Source: JAISGQ01 sp045604945 (GTDB taxonomy: Bacteria; Bacillota; Clostridia; Oscillospirales; Acutalibacteraceae). Taken from it: a stretch of 23,878 nucleotides of DNA. Location: NCBI GenBank assembly GCA_045604945.1, contig JAZUPA010000180.1, forward strand, positions 1-23,878, written 5' to 3'. A program made the position numbers and the translations under genes. Below the pieces are notes generated by a model. The model saw only the letters and a program-made list of their open reading frames with translations. It was not told where the DNA came from and searched no databases. Shown piece after piece: positions 1-8,500 of this stretch; the first letter of the stretch is position 1; the number at the start of each line of letters is the position of its first letter.

Positions 1-698
1 ACGCCGAGGATGAGCATGTGCTCAGCCATCCAGCCTTCCTTCCAGCCCTGATAGGAAGCGATTCTGAGAGCGAAGCACTTCTTACCGAGGAGAACGTTTC
101 CGCCGTAACCGGAGTTAACGGAGATGATGGTGTTGTCCTGGGGGAACTGGCAGATATATCTCTTCTCTTCGTCGATGTCGCACTTAGCGTGGAGACCACG
201 TACCCAGTCGTTGGAGTTCTCATCGAATGCGTCGAGAACAGCCTTGCCTGCTCTGGTCATGATGACCATGTTCAGTACAACGTAGATGGAGTCGGTAAGC
301 TCGATACCAACCTTAGAGAAGGGAGAACCGATGGGACCCATGGAATAGGGGATTACATACATGGTTCTGCCTGCATAGCGGCCTTCTGCGATAGCATAAA
401 GCATCTTGTAAGCCTCAGCGGGATCCATCCAGTTGTTGGTAGGACCTGCCTCTTCCTTGGTGGGGGTGCAGATGAAGGTTCTGCCCTCAACGCGTGCGAC
501 GTCGTTGACAGCAGTTCTGTGGTAGTAGCAGCCGGGAAGCTTCTCCTCGTTGAGCTTGAGGAGTTCGCCTGTGCTGCAGGCTTCCTTGCGCAGAGCTTCG
601 ATCTGCTCCTCGCTGCCGTCGATCCAGACGATGTTGTCCGGCTTCATCAGCTTGGTCATTTCGTCAACCCAGCTGAGGATGCTCTTGTTGTTGGTCAT
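1..698 (-). CDS. pckG: Phosphoenolpyruvate carboxykinase (GTP), 5' part only
   Basis: Cytosolic enzyme that interconverts oxaloacetate + GTP and PEP + CO2 + GDP; in rumen/gut anaerobes it often runs in the CO2-fixing direction. About 232 N-terminal residues are visible; the gene runs off the left edge. Recognisable family blocks are GPTNNWMDP, GRTMYVIPYSMGPIGSPFSK, GIELTDS, a GYGGN block and LLGKKCFALRIAS, then EGWMAEHMLILG at the edge. This is the GTP-type family, not the ATP-type PckA. The P-loop/kinase motifs lie outside the window, so activity cannot be judged. The start at 698 follows AAAGGAG with 10 nt spacing and gives the usual MTNNK N terminus. An in-frame ATG at 755 has an equally good AAAGGAG and would add 19 residues. 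A promoter and a Rex-like box lie upstream. Confidence 0.95.
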   Translation of the reverse strand, partial: MTNNKSILSWVDEMTKLMKPDNIVWIDGSEEQIEALRKEACSTGELLKLNEEKLPGCYYHRTAVNDVARVEGRTFICTPTKEEAGPTNNWMDPAEAYKMLYAIAEGRYAGRTMYVIPYSMGPIGSPFSKVGIELTDSIYVVLNMVIMTRAGKAVLDAFDENSNDWVRGLHAKCDIDEEKRYICQFPQDNTIISVNSGYGGNVLLGKKCFALRIASYQGWKEGWMAEHMLILG

Positions 699-781
699 AG
701 TTGTAGTGCTCCTTTCTTCAGGGACATTTTTTGCTTTTTTCTTGAAAAACCACATAATATTGCAGCTCCTTTACTGATAAT

Positions 782-810
782 AGTATAACCTATCTTTGTG
801 AACATTTAAA
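782..810 (-). promoter_or_regulatory. Putative pckG promoter
   Basis: On the minus strand, TTTAAA (805-810) and TATACT (782-787) are separated by exactly 17 bp. The -10 matches the consensus in 5 of 6 bases and the -35 in 4 of 6. The predicted transcript would start near 775 and include both candidate pckG start codons. Confidence 0.55.
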
Positions 811-813
811 CAA
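796..813. promoter_or_regulatory. Rex-like operator candidate
   Basis: TTGTGAA-CATT-TAAACAA reads as two 7-base half sites around a 4-base centre. The known Rex box is close to TTGTgAA-N4-TTcACAA (clostridial variant TTGTTAA-N4-TTAACAA). The left half fits fully and the right half has one mismatch to the TTAACAA form. It covers the -35 element of the pckG promoter, where a repressor would block RNA polymerase. No binding evidence is available. Confidence 0.4.
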
Positions 814-867
814 TTTGCCATGGAGATTGTTTGTGCATTTATCAAGATGTTTTTGTATATTTTAACA

Positions 868-1881
868 TCAGAACGCCTTATCTATTGACATTGCCGCCGT
901 TGCATTGAGACTCATATCGGCAGTATTGCCTGCTGTGAACTCATAATAGCCCTGTGAGCCTATCATTACTGCATTGTCTCCGCAGAGGGACAGGGGCGGA
1001 TAATAAAGCTTCATGCCGTTTTCCTTCGCAAGCTCTTCCATTCGGGAGCGCAGAAGCCTGTTGGCTGAAACACCGCCTGCAAGCACGAGAGTTTTTTCAC
1101 CGAGGTCCTTTGCTGCTGCAATGAATTTCCTTGTCAGCATATGCACAACGCTTGCTCTGATGGATGCCGCCATATCCTCTTTCGGTACAGGCAGACCCTT
1201 CTGCTCAAGATTATGCATGATGTTTATGGATGCGGTCTTGATTCCCGAGAAGGAGAAATCATAAGGACCGTCATTTATTCTGGGGATGGTAAAGGTAAAT
1301 GCGTTGGGATTGCCGTTTTCGGCGAGCTTGTCAAGGTGTATGCCGCCGGGGTAAGGAAGTCCCATGGTGCGCGCTGTCTTGTCGAAAGCTTCTCCCGCTG
1401 CGTCATCCCTCGTTCTGCCGATTATTTCCATATCGGTATAGTCATTGACTCTGACTATATGGCTGTGACCGCCCGATACCACAAGGCACAGGAACGGGGG
1501 CTTCAGATCGGGATGCGCAATATAGTTTGCGGCGATATGACCGCGCAGGTGATGGACGGGAACGAGGGGTTTGTTTGCAGAAAACGCAAGTCCCTTTGCA
1601 AAATTGACGCCTACCAGCAGCGCTCCGATAAGTCCGGGAGCTGCAGTGACCGCAACAGCATCCATATCTTCAATTGTTTTTCCTGCCTTTGAGAGAGCTT
1701 CGCTTACTACTCCCGAGATACATTCCGTATGCATTCTGCTGGCGATCTCAGGAACTACTCCGCCGAAAACCACATGGCGCTCAACCTGAGAAGCCACAAC
1801 TCCCGAGAGCTGCTCTCTGCCGTCTTTTACCACTGCTGCAGCGGTTTCATCACAGGAGGATTCTATTGACAGTATAAGCAA
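868..1881 (-). CDS. tsaD: tRNA N6-adenosine threonylcarbamoyltransferase TsaD
   Basis: Transfers the threonylcarbamoyl group from threonylcarbamoyl-AMP to A37 of ANN-decoding tRNAs (t6A), normally with TsaB and TsaE. The 337 residues match the family length. Visible features are the ASKHA fold start (ILSIESSCDETA), the metal-binding HxxxH (H111 and H115 in HHLRGH), VSGGHSH, FSFSGIKTA, AGGVSANR and the C-terminal CGDNAVMIG. The start codon is TTG at 1881, preceded by GGAGG with 9 nt spacing; no better ATG is near. tsaB, tsaE and rimI, often adjacent, are not in this window. No clear terminator is seen after the stop, so read-through toward pckG is possible. Confidence 0.96.
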   Translation of the reverse strand: MLILSIESSCDETAAAVVKDGREQLSGVVASQVERHVVFGGVVPEIASRMHTECISGVVSEALSKAGKTIEDMDAVAVTAAPGLIGALLVGVNFAKGLAFSANKPLVPVHHLRGHIAANYIAHPDLKPPFLCLVVSGGHSHIVRVNDYTDMEIIGRTRDDAAGEAFDKTARTMGLPYPGGIHLDKLAENGNPNAFTFTIPRINDGPYDFSFSGIKTASINIMHNLEQKGLPVPKEDMAASIRASVVHMLTRKFIAAAKDLGEKTLVLAGGVSANRLLRSRMEELAKENGMKLYYPPLSLCGDNAVMIGSQGYYEFTAGNTADMSLNATAAMSIDKAF

Positions 1882-1919
1882 GGGAATTCACCTCCGAATC
1901 CCAAATTTCCCTATTATGA

Positions 1920-1948
1920 AGTTTACCATATATTAACTGAAGTTGCAA
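1920..1948 (-). promoter_or_regulatory. Putative tsaD promoter
   Basis: Minus-strand TTGCAA (1943-1948) and TAAACT (1920-1925) with a 17 bp spacer. The -10 is weak (4 of 6). It is divergent from the promoter at 1994-2022. Confidence 0.45.
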
Positions 1949-1993
1949 GTTATTTTAAAAAATATGTTTCGGCGCGCATTTTGGCATTATATA

Positions 1994-2022
1994 TTGAAAG
2001 ACGGCGTTATTCTGTATATAAT
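1994..2022 (+). promoter_or_regulatory. Promoter of the SLOG/DUF4253/DUF2185/GNAT unit
   Basis: TTGAAA (1994-1999), 17 bp spacer, perfect TATAAT (2017-2022). It lies 30 bp before the GTG start at 2053 and is the only obvious promoter for the four-gene unit. Confidence 0.75.
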
Positions 2023-2052
2023 GTTAAAAAGATAAAGAAAGGGTGAGGTGCT

Positions 2053-2445
2053 GTGAGAATCGCGGTTGTGGGCTCGAGGAATATCTCTCTGAGCTTTGAA
2101 CGTTTTTATGAGCTTCTTTGCGACCTTCTGCCCGATAACGCAACGGCTGTTGTCTCAGGCGGTGCCAGAGGAGTCGACCGACTGGCAGCTCAGTTTGCAA
2201 AGCTTCATAATCTCCCCGTCACAGAGCATCTGCCCGATTATGATGCCTTCGGAAGGATTGCTCCCCTTGTGAGAAACCGCACCATAGTCGATGATGCCGA
2301 TTTTATCGTCGCGGTATGGGACGGAAAATCGCGGGGAACCCTCAACACGATAGATTACACTCTGGAATGCAACAAGCCCCTTGTTGTATACTACACCCAG
2401 CGCGATGAGGTAAGGTTTTTCAGACCTCATCAGAAGGAGGATTGA
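2053..2445 (+). CDS. SLOG-superfamily (YspA/DUF2493-like) nucleotide-binding protein
   Basis: A 130-residue Rossmann-like protein. The N terminus MRIAVVGSRN, the glycine-rich SGGARGVDRLA at residues 35-45, the RNR at 74-76 and the VAVWDGKSRGT at 87-96 are the hallmark blocks of the YspA/DprA-related SLOG fold. These domains bind nucleotides or nucleotide-derived ligands. The exact ligand of this branch is not established, so no reaction is claimed. The start is GTG at 2053 after an AAAGGGTGAGG stretch. The stop lies one base before the ATG of the next gene, which implies co-transcription. It is a single-domain protein with no fused effector. Confidence 0.8.
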   Translation: MRIAVVGSRNISLSFERFYELLCDLLPDNATAVVSGGARGVDRLAAQFAKLHNLPVTEHLPDYDAFGRIAPLVRNRTIVDDADFIVAVWDGKSRGTLNTIDYTLECNKPLVVYYTQRDEVRFFRPHQKED

Positions 2446-2446
2446 C

Positions 2447-3340
2447 ATGGCAAAAAAAATCACTGTCTTTTTATTGATAATCTGCGTTCTGCTCTCTGCT
2501 GTCGGGTGTTCCTGCGGCAAATCAGATGCCGCCCCCGAAGAAATCCCTGCAACACAAACGGATATTTCCGATTTGCCCCAGCAGATAGAGCTTGACGATG
2601 CCGCCAGGGCTATTGTTCAGCTTTGCGATGATTACGAGGCTTTTCACGGTGACGATTTCGAATCGGTGCTTGTGCGTTACGGCGAACTGCTGAAGGAAGC
2701 AGCGGTTCTTGGCTTTACTCCCGTAATCGTCTTCCCCGATGATGAGCTTGTCCGCAATATCTACGCAAACCTCGACATGCTCGATTATCAGGAGAACGGC
2801 TTTATCGATGCTCCTCAGAGCCTGATAGATTTCGGCACAAAGGATCTGCGCACCCGCGCTCTCGATGCAAACAGCACCCTTCTTCTGACTCAGCTGAAAG
2901 CTGACCGCAACGGCAATTTTGACACCGTAGGCTTTGAAAGCCGCTCGGGCTCCGTTGGCAGCATCCCCGATGTCCTTACCGCTCCCGATGCAGACTGCGA
3001 GGTTATTCTCATCCTTAAATTCCACACCGCAACACCCTGGGATATTCTCTGTTCGCTGCCCATCGGCGGCTGGAATGAATGTCCCTCAGGCTATGTTCTT
3101 GCAGCGGTTGCCAAGAGATGGTATATAGAGTGCGGCGCGGTGCCTGCCCTTGTTTCAAGCAGAACCCTTCAGTTCAGAGTTACCGGCAGTGTCGATCCTG
3201 ACAACGCCGCGCAGCTTGCTTCGGAAATGTACTGCATCGCTCCCCAGAGCGATATGTTCGCCTGCCGCTCTGCTTCAGGAGTCGGCAAACACCTTCAGAA
3301 TGCCTCAATATGGCGCTTTGACTGGATAAGAACCAGATAA
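2447..3340 (+). CDS. Predicted lipoprotein with C-terminal DUF4253 domain
   Basis: 297 residues. Residues 1-20 form a lipoprotein signal (KK, hydrophobic stretch, AVG) with Cys21 as lipidation site, so the protein should sit on the outer face of the membrane. The C-terminal part (about 189-292) carries the DUF4253 pattern: ATPWDILCSLPIGGWNECP at 195-213, then KRWYIECGAVPAL, then a terminal acidic/aromatic strand. DUF4253 has no established biochemical role; it occurs with SUKH-like and immunity-type families. The region 75-180 is globular and not recognised. The start at 2447 follows AAGGAGG with 6 nt spacing. Confidence 0.75.
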   Translation: MAKKITVFLLIICVLLSAVGCSCGKSDAAPEEIPATQTDISDLPQQIELDDAARAIVQLCDDYEAFHGDDFESVLVRYGELLKEAAVLGFTPVIVFPDDELVRNIYANLDMLDYQENGFIDAPQSLIDFGTKDLRTRALDANSTLLLTQLKADRNGNFDTVGFESRSGSVGSIPDVLTAPDADCEVILILKFHTATPWDILCSLPIGGWNECPSGYVLAAVAKRWYIECGAVPALVSSRTLQFRVTGSVDPDNAAQLASEMYCIAPQSDMFACRSASGVGKHLQNASIWRFDWIRTR

Positions 3341-3352
3341 GGACTTGATAAC

Positions 3353-3715
3353 ATGGCTTACGAAAAGAAATTTATAATACCTGATGATAAAATCAGAAAC
3401 ATCATTTCCGGGCGCGGTACCTGCCGTATCCCCGACACTATTCTCTGTATGGGCAGGCAGCTTACGACCTTCTACCGCGTCATGCCCACAGAGTATTCCG
3501 ACAGCGGATGGAGATTTCTTTCGGGTACTGAATCTGACGAATATCTCTCACGCCCTGAGTTTTTCGGAATATATGACCTGAATATCGCCGCCAATTATTT
3601 TCCTTCAATCATCCCCTACCTCGACTCCCCTCCCTACTCCGCCTACTGCCTTGACAAGGATTACAACAGATGGGCGGATATATCCCTTTCCATGAACTGG
3701 ACTGAGCTTGAATGA
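3353..3715 (+). CDS. DUF2185 (Imm33-like) protein
   Basis: 120 residues, no signal peptide, predicted cytoplasmic. DSGWRFLSGTESDEYL (from residue 50), then IYDLNIAANYFPSIIPYLDSPPYSAYC, match the DUF2185 pattern. This family is also called Imm33 because members sit beside polymorphic toxins; many other members are chromosomal orphans. No toxin gene is visible here. The start is ATG at 3353 with AAGGA upstream. The stop TGA overlaps the next gene by 4 nt, so translation is probably coupled. Confidence 0.72.
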   Translation: MAYEKKFIIPDDKIRNIISGRGTCRIPDTILCMGRQLTTFYRVMPTEYSDSGWRFLSGTESDEYLSRPEFFGIYDLNIAANYFPSIIPYLDSPPYSAYCLDKDYNRWADISLSMNWTELE

Positions 3716-4179
3716 TGGATATCCGTGCCGCTGTCCCTGATGATTATGAGTCGGTGCGCAGCTTTTACCATGAGCTTATTGACACCTCCCCATATACCCC
3801 TATGTGGGAGAAGGATGTCTTTCCCGATAATGACGACCTCTGCGAGGCTGTCGAAGGCGGCAACCTGTTTATGGGAGTCATCGACGGCAGAACAGCTGCC
3901 TGTGTTGTATCCTGCTGCAGTGAAGACACTGCCACCCTTAACCTTCTGGGTGTTCTTCCATCCTTTACAGGCAGAGGTCTTGCAAAGCAGATGATTTCAT
4001 TTGTTACTGACCGCGCCCGCAGCTGCGGATGCAGGTCTCTGAAGCTGGATGTTCTGGAGGGGAACACAGCAGCGGAAGGGCTTTATCTTTCCATGGGCTT
4101 TTCCCTTGTCGGCTCCTTTGAAGAATATTACGAGCGCACAGGGAAGCTTGTTTTCAGGGTTTATGAATATGTTTTATAA
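3712..4179 (+). CDS. GNAT-family N-acetyltransferase
   Basis: 155 residues, single GNAT domain that should move an acetyl group from acetyl-CoA to an amine. Motif A is seen as LNLLGVLPSFTGRGLAKQM (about 77-94), with the TGRGLA pyrophosphate loop at 86-91. Motif B is LKLDVLEGNTAAEGLYLSMGF (110-130). The substrate cannot be inferred; the layout resembles generic RimI/ElaA-type enzymes. The start overlaps the DUF2185 stop in an ATGA arrangement. It is the last gene of the unit and ends one base before a strong hairpin. Confidence 0.88.
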   Translation: MMDIRAAVPDDYESVRSFYHELIDTSPYTPMWEKDVFPDNDDLCEAVEGGNLFMGVIDGRTAACVVSCCSEDTATLNLLGVLPSFTGRGLAKQMISFVTDRARSCGCRSLKLDVLEGNTAAEGLYLSMGFSLVGSFEEYYERTGKLVFRVYEYVL

Positions 4180-4180
4180 A

Positions 4181-4220
4181 AAAAGAGAAAAGCCGCACCG
4201 AAGTGCGGCTTTTCTCTTTT
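4181..4220. terminator. Bidirectional intrinsic terminator
   Basis: A perfect 18 bp stem (4181-4198 with 4203-4220) with loop CGAA. The A-rich 5' flank and T-rich 3' flank allow it to act in both directions, ending the GNAT unit on plus and the CAP gene on minus. Confidence 0.9.
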
Positions 4221-4231
4221 ATTGCTCATTC

Positions 4232-5437
4232 TCAGTTTTTCGGGGTATAGAACTGCTGTGACCAGTAGGTGTACATATGTCCGTCATAGAGCGATGTACC
4301 GATGCTTACGCTGCAGTACCTGAAGTTGGGGTTCATTATATTCGCTCTGTGGGTGGGGGAATTCATCCAGTCCTGTACTACCTGTTCAGGGGTCGTCTGT
4401 CCTCTTGCCAGGTTTTCACCTGCAAACAGATAAGGCAGTCCGTAATAGTCGAATGCTGTTATATATCTTGTGCCGTTGGGTCTGTAGTGGTCAAACTTTA
4501 CGTAGATTTCGGAAAGTCGCAGATCTGCAACACGCTTCAGATCGCTTCCGCCGACCTCAAGAGGTGCTATACCGCTGTCCGCTCTGTGCTGGTTGCAGAG
4601 ATAAACTACTCTTGATTCGAAATCATCAACAACGATCTTGATGTAGCAGGTACCGTTTGCGTTGGATGCCCGAATCCATGTTGTACCGACGCTGTAAGCT
4701 GTGATTACAACCGAACCTACATCGGTGCTGGTCTTGTCAGCAATGTAGGAATGTTCTGAATCATAGGCTGCGATAGGTGTATCACCGAAGCCGACCTTCA
4801 GGTAAAGCCTTACACTTGAGCCTGCATACATTCTGTATTCGGTGACAGTGGCGCCGCCGGAAGTAAGGGAGAAGCTGATGCCGCCTGTATTGTTATGGCT
4901 CCTTGTGGTGGTTGTGGTCGTCGCTCTTGTGGTGGTAGTTGTTGTACGGGTTGTAGTGGTTGTGGTGCGGGTAGTGGTTGTGGCGGAAGTTGTAGGCGCG
5001 GTGGTTGTGGGAGCTGTGGTCGATGCAGTCCCGGAAGTTGTTGTTCCGCCGCCAGCTCCCTGAGAAGTGCCTGCAGTACCCGATGTCTCAGAAGGCTGAG
5101 TATCGGTACTTTCAGTTGTGGATTCGGTCGCAACGGTGGTTGTGGTGGTTTCCAGAATCGACACGTTGTCATTATGGACATATTCATCCTCTGTAGTGGT
5201 TGCCTGTTCACTGACGGAAATATCAACACCTACAGACGTGCTGTCAAAACCCGAATCGCTGCCCATATCAGAAAGCTCTGCAACAATACCCTCTGTCGAT
5301 TCCTCTGTCTGTCCGTTGAAAATCAGACTGTCAGCAGGAAAATAGGTATTGCTGCCCTGTACGCTCAATCCGAAAACCGAGCAGAACAGCATTATAGATA
5401 TCAGTACAAGGTAAAAAACCTTTTTTGAGGTTAACAA
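4232..5437 (-). CDS. Secreted/anchored CAP-domain protein with Thr-rich linker
   Basis: 401 residues from the chosen start. Residues 1-28 form an N-terminal signal/membrane segment without an obvious lipobox. Residues about 30-80 are acidic and Ser-rich. Residues about 79-179 are a Thr-rich linker with TTTTTTR-like repeats, probably extended. Residues about 187-272 look like a small Ig-like beta domain. Residues about 275-401 are a CAP/SCP domain with conserved His317, the GEN motif at 340-342, His364 in SPTHRANIM and the terminal YWSQQF. Bacterial CAP functions are poorly known. The start TTG at 5437 has GGAGG 8 nt upstream; the ATG at 5452 overlaps that site and has none of its own. Confidence 0.85.
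   Translation of the reverse strand: MLTSKKVFYLVLISIMLFCSVFGLSVQGSNTYFPADSLIFNGQTEESTEGIVAELSDMGSDSGFDSTSVGVDISVSEQATTTEDEYVHNDNVSILETTTTTVATESTTESTDTQPSETSGTAGTSQGAGGGTTTSGTASTTAPTTTAPTTSATTTTRTTTTTTRTTTTTTRATTTTTTRSHNNTGGISFSLTSGGATVTEYRMYAGSSVRLYLKVGFGDTPIAAYDSEHSYIADKTSTDVGSVVITAYSVGTTWIRASNANGTCYIKIVVDDFESRVVYLCNQHRADSGIAPLEVGGSDLKRVADLRLSEIYVKFDHYRPNGTRYITAFDYYGLPYLFAGENLARGQTTPEQVVQDWMNSPTHRANIMNPNFRYCSVSIGTSLYDGHMYTYWSQQFYTPKN
4893..5045. repeat. Low-complexity ACC/ACA repeat coding a Thr-rich linker
   Basis: The plus strand is almost pure G/T with GTGGTTGTGGT-type units. On the coding minus strand it is ACC/ACA/ACT codons broken by CGT/CGC arginine codons. It generates several shadow ORFs in other frames. 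Such tracts are prone to length change by slippage. Confidence 0.85.
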
Positions 5438-5474
5438 AAGCAGCACCTCCATAAAGAAATAATCATACAAGTAC

Positions 5475-5503
5475 AATATACACCATTTAAACGTATAATG
5501 CAA
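5475..5503 (-). promoter_or_regulatory. Promoter of the CAP-protein gene
   Basis: Minus-strand TTGCAT (5498-5503) and TATATT (5475-5480) with a 17 bp spacer. It gives a leader of about 30 nt before the TTG start, with the ribosome site inside it. Confidence 0.65.
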
Positions 5504-5520
5504 CTGCAAAATTGTGAATA

Positions 5521-8500
5521 TTACTCAGTAATGGAAATAAATGTGTTGATTATCGCCTCGGCGTTCTCCAGAACTGAAAGTCTGTTGTCGGGGCGCACGG
5601 TCATGTGGGGCTTTGCGGATGGAGTGAACATCACTCTGCCGCGCAGTTTCTGAGCTATTGCAGATATTCTGGGCATATCCACTTTCGCAAAATAGAACAC
5701 GAAGTTTCCGTCGATCTGCCGTATTTCGGAAATTCCCGCAACTGCAGCCTTGTTTCTGATAAGCGCGACATCGCAAAGTCCTATCACCTCTGCAGGAGGA
5801 TCTCCGAAGCGGTCGATAAGCTCGTCAATTACCTCGCTTCTGTCTTCATCGGTGCGGATCGACGCAATGGTACGGTAGATTGAAAGGCGCATTGGCAAAA
5901 GCTCAATATAGCTTTCGGGGATAAATGCATCGATATGCAGATCCACTCTGCAGTCTGTCTCAGGCTCTGCAACAGCTTCGCCCTTTTCTTCGCTGACAGC
6001 CTCGGAGAGAAGCTTCATGTACATCTCATAACCCACTGTTTCCATATGACCCGACTGCTCGCCGCCCAGCAGATTTCCCGCTCCGCGCAGCTCAAGGTCG
6101 CGCAGTGCTATTCTCATGCCTGAGCCGAATTCCGTAAATTCTCTGATGGCGTCAAGACGCTTGGTTGCTATTTCCGAAAGTTCCTTGTTTCGCTTGAATG
6201 TCATATAGGCATAGGCTCGCCTTGTGGAGCGTCCCACTCTGCCGCGTATCTGGTGAAGCTGGGAAAGTCCGAAGCAATCGGCGTTTTCAATAATCAGGGT
6301 ATTGCAGTTAGGTACGTCGACGCCTGTTTCAATTATAGTGGTGCAGACAAGTACATTTGCCTCCTGCTCGCAGAGTCTCGCCCATATCTTGCTCATCTCG
6401 CCCTCACCCATCTGTCCGTGGGCTACGGCTATGACCGCTTCCGGCACAAGCTCCTGTATCTTCATTGCGGTGCGCTCTATCGTGCCTACGTTGTTGTGAA
6501 GATAGAACACCTGACCGCCGCGGCGAAGCTCCTTGCGGATAGCTTCGGCAATTATACCCTCGTCATACTCCAGCACATAGGTCTGCACAGGATGTCTGTC
6601 CTGTGGTGCTTCCTCAAGCACGGAAATATCACGCAGTCCGCCCAGTGCCATATTCAGAGTTCTGGGTATGGGGGTGGCGGAAAGGGTCAGCATGTCAACC
6701 CCTCTGAAAATCTCCTTGAAGCGCTCCTTCTGGGCTACACCGAAGCGCTGCTCCTCATCGACGATTGCAAGTCCGAGGTTTGAAAATTCCACGTCCTTCT
6801 GCACAATTCTGTGGGTGCCGATTATTACATCTATCTCTCCGCGCTTTACCTTTCTGAGTATCTCCTCCTGCTCCTTGTGGGTGCGGAATCTGGAGAGAAG
6901 CTCGATGGAGACGGGGAATCCGTCAAAACGTCTGAGCGCGGTCTGGTAGTGCTGCCAGGCAAGAATGGTCGTGGGTGCAAGAATTGCACACTGTTTTCCT
7001 GACATTACGCACTTGAACACCGCTCGCATGGCAACCTCGGTTTTTCCGAAGCCCACGTCACCGCAGAGCAGTCTGTCCATGGGAGAGGGCGACTGCATAT
7101 CCTTCTTTATCTCCTCGATGCAGCGAAGCTGATCATCGGTTTCGTCATATTCAAAGCGCAGCTCGAAGTCACGCTGCCAGTCATCATCCTCGGCAAAGGC
7201 TACGCCCTGTGCATTCTTGCGCTCTGCATAGAGCTTTGTCAGCTGGGCGGCGATATCCTTTACCGCCTTCTTTACTCTGGTCTTCTGTCTCTGCCAGTCT
7301 CCGCTGCCAAGCTTTGTGATCTTTACATTTCCGCCTTCACCGCCGCCGATATACTTGCTGACCATATCAAGCTGGGTGATGGGGATATACATGATGTCAC
7401 CCTGAGCGTACAGAATCTTCATGAACGCCTTGGTCACTCCGTCAGAGGTGCGCGACTGCACTCCGTCGAAGATGCCTATACCGTAGGTTGAGTGTACAAT
7501 ATAGTCACCCACAGAAAGCTCACTGAGGTCCTGTATGGCAAGGCCGCGCTTGTATTTTCTGGCGGGAACCTTCTTTGACGGGTTGCTTTTGCCCCATGTA
7601 ATGACAGCGCAGAGTGCCTCGGGATATTCAAAGCCCGAGGTATACGCTCCCTCCAGCACTGCGGCGCAGCCCGGAGCCAGCTCCTCAGGGGAATTTGCAT
7701 AGAATGCCTTTACCGCATCATCCCCTTCCGCAAGGGAATCTGCCAGTGACATTGCGGCTTTCTTCGTGCCTGCCATAACCGCCACGCTGAAGCCCCTGCC
7801 AAGCAAAGAATGGAGATCCTCCTTCAGTATCGCCACCGAGCCGCTCCACACCGAGGTCTGGTGCATGGTGGCATTGAGAAGGGTTTTGAGTTTTACATCA
7901 TATGCGCTTCTTGCAAAGGTATCCATGAAAACAGTTCTGTTCTCAAACCACTCAAGAAGCTCAGACGAGCTGATTGAAAAACGGGAAAGCTCCTTACAGA
8001 GTGTTCCGTTCTGAAGAAGAGCCTTTATCTCTTCATTCAGGGAGTTTTCATAGGCTTTTGCCATCTCACGCACAGACACATGCTCCGACACGAATATCAG
8101 TCCGTCATCAGGCAGGTAGTCCATTACGGTTGCCTCTCTGCGGCATATCAGCGGCAGAAATTTATCCACACAGGCAATTCTTCTGCCGTTCTTTATTTCG
8201 TCAGCTTCCCTGAGAAGCTGCTCTCTTGCAGGGGCGGACGACCTTGAAACAAGGGATTTTGCAACCTCTTCAATGCTCTCTGCAAGGGCATTCCAGTCGG
8301 TAGTCGACAGTTCAACCGCAGGAAGTATGCTCAGTTCAGGCACATACTCCGTCCTGCGCTGGGATTCAAGGTCAAAGTAATTGATGCTGTCTATTTCATC
8401 GCCCCAGAATTCAAGGCGAACAGGGTACGGTGAGTCGGGAGGATAGATATCCATAAGTCCTCCTCGAACCGAAAACTGACCCGTTCCGTCAACCTGAAAT

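Noticed and set aside
18..788. 256-codon plus-strand open frame at the left edge
   Set aside because: It is antisense to pckG, whose conserved blocks are unmistakable on the minus strand.
808..832. AAACAAT/ATTGTTT inverted repeat as a tsaD terminator
   Set aside because: It is a short A+T stem with an 11-base loop and no T-run; too weak for a terminator call.
4842..5428. Val-rich and Gly/Cys-rich open frames across the Thr repeat
   Set aside because: They are by-products of the GTGGTTGTGG low-complexity tract antisense to or out of frame with the CAP protein.
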